Assembly: GCA_051003695.1 (NCBI GenBank)
Contig: JBPCLB010000069.1
Location: forward strand, 1 to 23,860
DNA length: 23,860 nucleotides
Direction: 5' to 3'
From: Gaiella sp051003695
Lineage (GTDB): Bacteria; Actinomycetota; Thermoleophilia; Gaiellales; Gaiellaceae
Below the pieces are notes generated by a model. It worked only from the letters and a program-made list of their open reading frames with translations. It was not told the origin of the DNA and did not search any database. Shown piece by piece: positions 17,471-23,860 of this stretch. A program made the position numbers and the translations under genes. Position 1 is the stretch's first letter. Each line of letters opens with the position of its first letter.

Positions 17471-17488
17471 CGGCGTCGGTGGACGCCG
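17471..17488. promoter_or_regulatory. Palindrome between divergent moaX and gntR promoters
   Basis: CGGCGTC-GGTG-GACGCCG is a perfect 7-bp inverted repeat with a 4-nt spacer. It lies between the two -10 boxes, 5 bp from one and 14 bp from the other. This position suits an operator, most simply for the adjacent GntR protein, but the sequence is not a recognised GntR consensus. Confidence 0.4.
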
Positions 17489-17502
17489 ACCAGCAGTGAT
17501 GT

Positions 17503-17508
17503 TAGACC
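17503..17508 (+). promoter_or_regulatory. -10-like element of the gntR promoter (TAGACC)
   Basis: TAGACC (or TTAGAC one base earlier) lies 6 nt before the GTG at 17515. It departs from TANNNT at the last base, so it is weaker evidence than the other boxes. Confidence 0.35.
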
Positions 17509-17514
17509 TGCGGC

Positions 17515-18171
17515 GTGGCAACGCTGCTCCCGCGCGCGAACCTGAACGAGCAGGTGTACGACGAGCTCCGCAGCCGGATTCTCGGGCGCCACCCGGGGCC
17601 GGGTGCGAAGTTGAGCCTGCACGAGCTCGCTGCCGAGCTCGGGGTCTCGCGCAGCCCGGTGCACCATGCGCTGACCCGACTCGTCGCCGAGGGGTTGCTC
17701 ACCGTCAAGGCTCGCCGCGGCTACTACGTGACGCCGGTCGACGACGTCCGGCTCGCCGAAGGCTACGACGTCCGGCTCGCGCTCGAGCTCCACGCCGCGG
17801 ACGCCGGCGTGCGCACCGCACGCGACGACGAGCTCGCAGAGCTCCGTCGCCGCATGGACGTGACCGAGGCCGCGCTCTCGCACGAGGAATGGGACGCGGC
17901 CAATGCCGCCTTCCACGAGGCCCACGTCGATCTTGCGGGCAACGCGCTCCTGTCGCGCCTCTACCGCGAGCTCTCGGTCAACCTGATGATGCAGGTGATC
18001 CGCGGGGGGCAGATCGAGCGCGACACCTACCTCGTGACCGAGCACCGGGCGATCGTCGAGTCCTTCGAGGCCCGTGACCTCGGGGCTGTGCGCGACGCGC
18101 TGCGCGCGCATGTGGCTACGGGTCGTCGAATTGCCCTCGAGGCGATCGCGCAGGCCGGCGGGGCCTTGTAA
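17515..18171 (+). CDS. GntR-family transcriptional regulator, FCD (FadR) subfamily
   Basis: A 218-residue DNA-binding regulator. The N-terminal winged helix (about 8-72) carries the GntR pattern: LNEQVYDELRSRILG, LSLHELAAELGVSRSPVHHAL, LVAEGLLTVKARRGYYVTPV. The C-terminal all-helical FCD ligand domain has the expected metal/effector histidine segments FHEAHVDLAGN and EHRAIVESFEARD, and conserved Asp/Arg near YDVRLALELHAAD. Such proteins commonly sense organic acids or acyl compounds. GTG at 17515 has a -10-like box 6 nt upstream. It is divergent from moaX and precedes a methylmalonyl-CoA mutase subunit gene by 74 nt on the same strand, the more likely metabolic target. The ligand is unknown. 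Confidence 0.9.
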   Translation: MATLLPRANLNEQVYDELRSRILGRHPGPGAKLSLHELAAELGVSRSPVHHALTRLVAEGLLTVKARRGYYVTPVDDVRLAEGYDVRLALELHAADAGVRTARDDELAELRRRMDVTEAALSHEEWDAANAAFHEAHVDLAGNALLSRLYRELSVNLMMQVIRGGQIERDTYLVTEHRAIVESFEARDLGAVRDALRAHVATGRRIALEAIAQAGGAL

Positions 18172-18233
18172 CTCGGGCATCGCGCGCTCGACCTCCTCGA
18201 TACGACGTCCGGCGGGCCGCACGGGTCCGGCCC

Positions 18234-18239
18234 TACGAT
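18234..18239 (+). promoter_or_regulatory. -10 element of the mutase promoter (TACGAT)
   Basis: TACGAT lies exactly 6 nt before the ATG at 18246. A 6-bp inverted repeat, GGGCCG (18214-18219) with CGGCCC (18228-18233), abuts it and could be a gntR terminator or an operator. Confidence 0.55.
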
Positions 18240-18245
18240 CCGGGG

Positions 18246-19820
<1,575 letters not shown>

Positions 19821-19835
19821 GGCGGTTGACGAACC

Positions 19836-20024
19836 ACCGGTGTCAAACACCGATTTTGTCAAGGCCGTACCTGCACCAACTTCGTGTCGGTTTCTCCACA
19901 GGCGAGCGCGCCGAAGGGCGTGTGATTCGCGCACAGTGCGGCGACCTCGGCACGGAGCTTGTGGAGTGGCCGTCCCAGAATCGGCACGATCCCAGACTTG
20001 ACAAGAACGGTGTGTGACACCGGT
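19836..20024. repeat. Pair of inverted REP-like repeats forming a fold-back element
   Basis: A 28-nt motif at 19836-19863 recurs inverted at 19997-20024 with only 3 mismatches. Each copy contains a perfect 6-bp hairpin (CGGTGT-CAA-ACACCG; CGGTGT-GTG-ACACCG) followed by a T-rich GTCAAG tail. The tails point inward. Between them CTCCACA (19894-19900) and TGTGGAG (19960-19966) are also inverted, so the 189-nt unit could fold on itself. It occupies most of the 236-nt gap between the mutase and the cytochrome gene. The left hairpin plus ATTTT may double as the mutase terminator. A REP pair, a small MITE, or two terminators are the alternatives. No transposase gene is nearby. Confidence 0.6.
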
Positions 20025-20044
20025 TGTCAGCAGGCGCCCGCACG

Positions 20045-20050
20045 TACGAT
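20045..20050 (+). promoter_or_regulatory. -10 element of the cytochrome c/monooxygenase-like gene (TACGAT)
   Basis: TACGAT lies exactly 6 nt before the GTG at 20057 and decides the start, since the open frame extends upstream. A -35-like TTGTCA lies 15 nt upstream, starting on the last base of the right REP-like repeat. Confidence 0.5.
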
Positions 20051-20056
20051 GAGCGG

Positions 20057-21565
20057 GTGCAACCGGTGGCTGACAACGGGAGCGCGCGGCGGCGAGCGAC
20101 AGGCGCGCTCGCCGCGCTGATTGCGCTCCTCGTCCCGCTGGTCGCGCTCGCCGCGAGCCGCGGCGGAGACGAATCGGAGGAACGGCTCCCCGCCTCGGTC
20201 GTAGCATCCCCGAGCTTCGCTCGCGACATCGCTCCGATCGTGCGCACGAAGTGCGCCGGCTGTCACATGGACGGGGGAATCGCACCGTTCGCGTTCCGAA
20301 CCGAACGTGACCTGGCGAGCCGAGCGGCGCTCGTTCTGCGCGCGGTCGAGGAACGCCGGATGCCGCCCTGGCCGCCGGGGCCGCGTTCGCCCGCGTACGT
20401 CGGCCAGGCGGAGAAGACGCTCGGCTCGACACAACGAGAGACGCTCGTCCGCTGGGCAAAGACGCAGCTCGTCCGACCCGGCGCACCCCGCAGCGGGACG
20501 CCGGTCGGTACAGCTCCGAGACAGGCGACCGCCGCCCTGCCGGGCGAATCGACACTCGACCTGGCCCTGCCTGTCGCCTACTCGCCTCATCGCCCGAGCG
20601 GAGGTGGCACCGACGACTACCGCTGCTTCGTGCTCGACCCGAAGCTCGCCGAGGATGCGTTCGTCACCTCGGCTCGGGTCTCGCCGGACGTGGACGCGAT
20701 CGTCCACCACGTGATCCTCTACCGCGTGCTGCCGGGTTCGATCGCGAGTGCCGACCGGCTCGATCGAGCCGAGGCCGGCCCCGGGTGGACGTGCTTCGGC
20801 ACCGCTGGGATCGAACGGGCGGGAGGCGCCGGCCTCGGTTTCCTCGACGACGCCGGCTGGATCGCCGCGTGGGCTCCGGGCTCGACCGGCGGACGGCTGC
20901 GCGCGGGTACCGGAATCTCGCTCCCGGCCGGGAGCAAGGTCGTGATGCAGGTGCACTACAACCTGCTGAACGGCGCACGACCCGACCGCTCCCGGGCGAT
21001 CCTGACGACAGCGCCGGCGACGACGGGTCTCCAACCCGTATCGACGACGCTCCTCCCAGCCCCCGTCGAGCTGGCGTGCCCGCCCGGCGAGCAAGGGGCG
21101 CTCTGCGATCGAACCGCGTCGCAGTTCGACCAGGTGCGGAAGTACGGGCAGGAGGCTGGCCTGATCCCCACCGGTCTGCTGCTCCTCTGCGGCAAGAACG
21201 CCGCCCAGCCGGCTGCCGCGACGACCACGACCTGCGACCGGCGCGTCGCGACCCGAACGACGATCCAGGCGGTGATGGCACACATGCACTTGCTCGGCGC
21301 GTCGATCTCGGTCGTGCTCAACCCCGGAACCTCGCGCTCGACGACCCTGCTCGAGATCCCGCGCTGGGACTTCCACTGGCAGTCGTCCTATCTGCTCGCG
21401 CAGCCGGTCGTCGCCGAGGCAGGTGACGTCTTGCGCGTGACGTGCCGGCACGACGTCGGCAAGCGCGCGACGCTGCGTCCGCGGCCGTCTGCCCGCTACA
21501 TCCTCTGGGGTGAGGGAACGCGCGACGAGATGTGCCTAGGCGTCGTCCAGGTCACGCGCGGATGA
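20057..21565 (+). CDS. Secreted cytochrome c / copper type II monooxygenase-like fusion protein
   Basis: A 502-residue exported redox protein. A basic N-terminus and the hydrophobic stretch GALAALIALLVPLVALAA (about 16-33) form a signal peptide or anchor. A heme c motif CAGCH (66-70) follows in IVRTKCAGCHMDGGIAPF, with MPPWPPG downstream as a likely distal-ligand Met region. The C-terminal part resembles the two-domain copper type II ascorbate-dependent monooxygenases (PHM/DBH). Candidate CuH ligands are H217-H218 (VHHVILYR) and H300 (QVHYN); candidate CuM ligands are H409 and H411 (MAHMHLLG) and Met492 (DEMCLG). The full metal set is thus present. The substrate is unknown. Direct electron supply from the fused heme is inference. 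The stop overlaps the next ATG (ATGA). Confidence 0.82.
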   Translation: MQPVADNGSARRRATGALAALIALLVPLVALAASRGGDESEERLPASVVASPSFARDIAPIVRTKCAGCHMDGGIAPFAFRTERDLASRAALVLRAVEERRMPPWPPGPRSPAYVGQAEKTLGSTQRETLVRWAKTQLVRPGAPRSGTPVGTAPRQATAALPGESTLDLALPVAYSPHRPSGGGTDDYRCFVLDPKLAEDAFVTSARVSPDVDAIVHHVILYRVLPGSIASADRLDRAEAGPGWTCFGTAGIERAGGAGLGFLDDAGWIAAWAPGSTGGRLRAGTGISLPAGSKVVMQVHYNLLNGARPDRSRAILTTAPATTGLQPVSTTLLPAPVELACPPGEQGALCDRTASQFDQVRKYGQEAGLIPTGLLLLCGKNAAQPAAATTTTCDRRVATRTTIQAVMAHMHLLGASISVVLNPGTSRSTTLLEIPRWDFHWQSSYLLAQPVVAEAGDVLRVTCRHDVGKRATLRPRPSARYILWGEGTRDEMCLGVVQVTRG

Positions 21566-22542
21566 GCGAGCTGAGGACGCGCTCGTTCGGGCGTACCGGG
21601 TGGGGGGTGTCGGAGCTCGGCGTCGGGATGTGGGGCGTCGCCGGCTGGACCGGAACCGACGCGCAGGAAGCGAGTGCAGCTCTCCAGCTCGCCGTCGACC
21701 GCGGCTGCACCTTCTTCGACACGGCCTGGGCCTACGGCGAAGGCGCGAGCGAGCGCCTGCTCGGCGAGCTGATCCGCGCCAACCCCGCGCGACGACTGTT
21801 TGCCGCAACGAAGGTGCCGCCGAAGAACCTTCGCTGGCCGACCCGGCGCGGTGACCCGATCGCCGAGGTCTTCCCGCCCGATCACATTCGCGAGTATGCC
21901 GAGCGAAGCCGGCAGAACCTCGGCCTCGAGACGATCGACCTCCTCCAGTTTCACGTCTGGGAAGACGATTGGGCCGCCGATCCCGGCTGGCAACAGGCGA
22001 TGCTCGAGTTGCGCGACCGCGGTGTGATCGCGGCGGTCGGTGTGAGCGTCAACCGCTGGGAACCATGGAACGTGGCGCGAACGATCGAGACCGGGCTCGT
22101 CGACGCGGTCCAGGTGATCTACAACGTCTTCGACCAGGCGCCCGAGGACGAGCTCTTCCCACGGTGCCGCGAGCTCGATGTCGGCGTGATCGCCCGCGTG
22201 CCCTTCGACGAGGGCTCGCTCACCGGTGTGCTGACGAGGGACACGACCTGGCCGGCCGGTGACTGGCGCGGCACCTACTTCGTGCCCGAGAACCTGACCG
22301 CAACAGTCGCTCGTGTGGACGCGCTCCGCCCGCTCGTTCCGGAGTCGATGACATTGCCGGAGCTCGCGCTCCGATTCGTGCTCTCGAACGACGACGTCTC
22401 CACGGTGATCCCAGGGATGCGACGACCGCGCAACGTCGAGGCAAACGTGGCCGCCGCAGTCGCGGGGCCCCTGCCCGCCGAGCTGATCGCCGAACTGCGC
22501 GCCCACCGCTGGGATCGCGAGCCGACCGCCTGGTCACAGTAG
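21562..22542 (+). CDS. Aldo/keto reductase family protein
   Basis: A 326-residue TIM-barrel NADP(H)-dependent oxidoreductase. The catalytic tetrad is visible: Asp and Tyr in FFDTAWAYGEGASERLLGE, Lys in FAATKVPPKN and His in LLQFHVWEDDW. The cofactor-binding C-terminal region LRFVLSNDDVSTVIPGMRRPRN (seen as LRFVLSNDD and STVIPGMRR) is intact. ATG 21562 gives MSELRTRSFGRTGWGVSELG, the normal start of the family, and overlaps the upstream stop by 4 nt. It is therefore co-translated with the cytochrome/monooxygenase-like gene, although no metabolic link is evident. The physiological substrate cannot be told from sequence. Confidence 0.92.
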   Translation: MSELRTRSFGRTGWGVSELGVGMWGVAGWTGTDAQEASAALQLAVDRGCTFFDTAWAYGEGASERLLGELIRANPARRLFAATKVPPKNLRWPTRRGDPIAEVFPPDHIREYAERSRQNLGLETIDLLQFHVWEDDWAADPGWQQAMLELRDRGVIAAVGVSVNRWEPWNVARTIETGLVDAVQVIYNVFDQAPEDELFPRCRELDVGVIARVPFDEGSLTGVLTRDTTWPAGDWRGTYFVPENLTATVARVDALRPLVPESMTLPELALRFVLSNDDVSTVIPGMRRPRNVEANVAAAVAGPLPAELIAELRAHRWDREPTAWSQ

Positions 22543-22576
22543 GCCGGAGCTGCCCGGCCTCGGCCCTCACCGACCT

Positions 22577-23596
22577 TTGCGAATCCTCCTCGTCTCGCAG
22601 ATGTATCCGAGCGCGGCGACCCCCGCGTTCGGTACGTTCGTAGCCGACCTCGAGCGCGAGCTCGCGGAGCGAGGCAACGTGCTCGAGCGAGCCGTGGTCA
22701 CGCGGCGCGGCGGTTGCACGCGCCACCTGAGGCTCGCGCGTGACGTCGCCGTACGCGCTGCGCGGTTCCGTCCCGATGTCGTCTATGCGCACTTTCTCGT
22801 CCCCGCGGGTCTGCTCGGGGCGCTTGCCGGACGTGCGCCGACCGTGGTCACGGCTCACGGCCAGGATGTCGAGAACGCGCGGGTCTCGTCGTTCGTCCGC
22901 CACGCGACACGCCTCACCGTCAAGCGGGCGCACGCGGTCGTCGCCGTCTCGCGCTGGCTCCGCGAGCGACTGGTGGAGGCGATCCCAGAGGCACGGGGGA
23001 AGACCTCGGTGATCGACTGCGGCGTCGATCTCCGGCGGTTTGCGCCGTACGACCGCGACGAAGCGCGGAGCTCGCTCGGGTGGCAGCCCGCCGGCACAGG
23101 CTTCCTGTGCATCGGGTCGTTGAGCGAGCGCAAGAATGTCCTTCGACTCGCCCGAGCGATCGAGACGCACGAGAAAGGGGAGCTCGTGTTCGTCGGCGAC
23201 GGGCCTCTGCGCCCGGCACTCGCCGGCCGGCCGAGAGTTCGTCTCGTCGGGTCCGTGCATCATGCCGACGTCCCACGCTGGATCGCCGCTGCCGACGTCG
23301 TCTGCCAGCCGAGCCTCGTCGAGCCGTTCGGGCTCGCGACGCTCGAAGGCCTCGCGTGCGGGCGCACGGTCGTGGCGACGTCGGTCGGTGGCCCGCCGGA
23401 GTTCGTTCCGCACGAAGCCGGGGTTCTCGTCGATCCGCTCGACGACGTCGCGCTGGCGGGCGCGCTGGCGAGTACCGCGCAGCTTCCGCGCCCCAACCTC
23501 GCAGGTCGTGCCGCGGCGGAGGCGCATGACGTCAGACTGCAGGCGGAGCTAGTGGAGGAGCTTCTCCTCCGAGCCGCTCGAGATCGGCGAGCCTGA
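22577..23596 (+). CDS. GT4-family glycosyltransferase
   Basis: A GT-B fold retaining glycosyltransferase of 339 residues, likely cytoplasmic and acting on a lipid or polysaccharide acceptor. The N-terminal domain starts MRILLVSQMYPSAATPAFGTF, typical of GT4, with the TAHGQDVENAR segment and VVAVSRWLRERL. The C-terminal donor-binding domain shows FLCIGSLSERKNV (donor phosphate Arg/Lys), FVGDGPLR and the EX7E motif EPFGLATLEGLACG, then VVATSVGGPPEFV. The start is TTG at 22577, 34 nt after the aldo/keto reductase stop; no alternative ATG keeps the N-terminal motif. Its last 65 nt overlap the 3' end of the minus-strand gene that follows. Donor sugar and acceptor are unknown. Confidence 0.9.
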   Translation: MRILLVSQMYPSAATPAFGTFVADLERELAERGNVLERAVVTRRGGCTRHLRLARDVAVRAARFRPDVVYAHFLVPAGLLGALAGRAPTVVTAHGQDVENARVSSFVRHATRLTVKRAHAVVAVSRWLRERLVEAIPEARGKTSVIDCGVDLRRFAPYDRDEARSSLGWQPAGTGFLCIGSLSERKNVLRLARAIETHEKGELVFVGDGPLRPALAGRPRVRLVGSVHHADVPRWIAAADVVCQPSLVEPFGLATLEGLACGRTVVATSVGGPPEFVPHEAGVLVDPLDDVALAGALASTAQLPRPNLAGRAAAEAHDVRLQAELVEELLLRAARDRRA

Positions 23597-23765
23597 CCTC
23601 GACGAGCGGCCGGACGGCGGCTTCGATCCCCGCCTGGCGTGCGACCTCGAGCGCCTGCTCGTAGCTCTCGCGCGCTTTGTCCGCCGAGACCCCCTGCTTC
23701 AGCCGGTTGTCGCCGGTCACGAGCAGCCGCTGGATCCTCGCGCGTGCCTCGTCGCCCGCTGCCAT
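23532..23765 (-). CDS. Small helical (TPR-like) hypothetical protein
   Basis: A 77-residue protein of unknown function, starting MAAGDEARARIQRLLVTGDN. It is mainly helical, and ARESYEQALEVARQAG looks like a single tetratricopeptide-type helix pair. The end EAPPLAPPAV is a flexible tail. ATG 23765 is preferred because the residues before it look noncoding; ATG 23789 is possible. The reading frame overlaps the 3' end of the glycosyltransferase gene by 65 nt on the opposite strand, which lowers confidence, but the composition upstream of the overlap is protein-like. It diverges from the probable secG. Confidence 0.6.
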   Translation of the reverse strand: MAAGDEARARIQRLLVTGDNRLKQGVSADKARESYEQALEVARQAGIEAAVRPLVEVRLADLERLGGEAPPLAPPAV

Positions 23766-23783
23766 CGCCGAAGCGACGATAGC

Positions 23784-23789
23784 TACCAT
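23784..23789 (+). promoter_or_regulatory. Possible -10 element for secG (TACCAT)
   Basis: TACCAT lies 9 nt before the ATG at 23799 and inside the short divergent region. It would give a leader of about 2-3 nt. Confidence 0.3.
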
Positions 23790-23798
23790 GGCCCGTCG

Positions 23799-23860
23799 AT
23801 GATCCCCGTCTTCGCCGTCCTCCAAGTCGTGATCGGCGCAGCCCTCGTCGTGCTGGTGTT
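23799..23860 (+). CDS. secG: Probable SecG N-terminus (runs off the window)
   Basis: Only 20 codons are visible, from ATG 23799 to the window edge: MIPVFAVLQVVIGAALVVLV. This is a single hydrophobic helix with no basic N-terminus, matching the first membrane segment of SecG, the small third subunit of the SecYEG translocon. The diagnostic loop (usually containing LLQ or LLH and a GKG or similar) is beyond the edge. Identification therefore rests on the hydrophobic pattern alone, and any small membrane protein is an alternative. Confidence 0.5.
   Translation, partial: MIPVFAVLQVVIGAALVVLV

Noticed and set aside
16005..18077. Long plus-strand open frame (690 codons)
   Set aside because: It is antisense to the M50 and moaX genes and out of frame with gntR. 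No family features.

Overview
The window is high-GC, densely packed bacterial chromosome. Gene content and style point to Actinomycetota, most likely class Thermoleophilia (Solirubrobacterales/Gaiellales type). The pointers are many GTG starts, TANNNT promoter boxes placed directly before start codons, an acidic alanine-rich tail on ribosomal protein L9, a fused MoaD-MoaE, and an actinobacterial-type PurA N-terminus. The lineage is inferred from sequence style; no rRNA is present.

Layout. 1-3507: purA (minus) diverges from a fused alpha/beta 2-oxoacid dehydrogenase E1 gene (plus), which meets dnaB (minus) stop to stop. 3504-6722: the replication/translation block dnaB, rplI, ssb, rpsF (all minus), with a 410-nt hairpin-rich gap between rplI and dnaB and no rpsR in the cluster. 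6873-10475: two small membrane proteins, then an MBOAT O-acyltransferase plus a membrane-anchored DUF459/SGNH protein, probably for envelope glycan acylation (plus). 10527-11391: a small Cys/His protein and an AhpD-like peroxidase-family gene interrupted by one in-frame TGA. 11437-14526: selB and selA (minus). 14536-16748: M50 protease, LOG-family protein and purine nucleoside phosphorylase in one tight minus-strand operon. 16815-17453: moaD-moaE fusion, divergent from a GntR regulator, which is followed by a methylmalonyl-CoA mutase large subunit. 19836-20024: a pair of inverted REP-like repeats. 20057-23596: a cytochrome c/copper monooxygenase-like protein, an aldo/keto reductase and a GT4 glycosyltransferase. 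The end holds a small minus-strand protein and the first codons of a probable secG.

The most important result is at 10816-11391. Read through, the TGA at 11059-11061 turns two fragments into one 191-residue AhpD-like protein. The TGA lies exactly at the second Cys of the CxxC redox motif (C79-H-Y-U82), and Glu67 and His86 sit at the spacings of the AhpD proton relay. A hairpin 24 nt downstream has the features of a bacterial SECIS, and selA and selB, the selenocysteine synthase and elongation factor genes, lie immediately next to it, convergently transcribed. This is a compact selenoprotein locus that standard gene calling would split or truncate. selC (tRNA-Sec) and selD were not found in the window.

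A second recurring pattern is a -10-like hexamer exactly 6 nt before the start codon at eight genes on both strands. It implies leaderless transcripts, and it fixes several starts (moaX, the cytochrome gene, selA).
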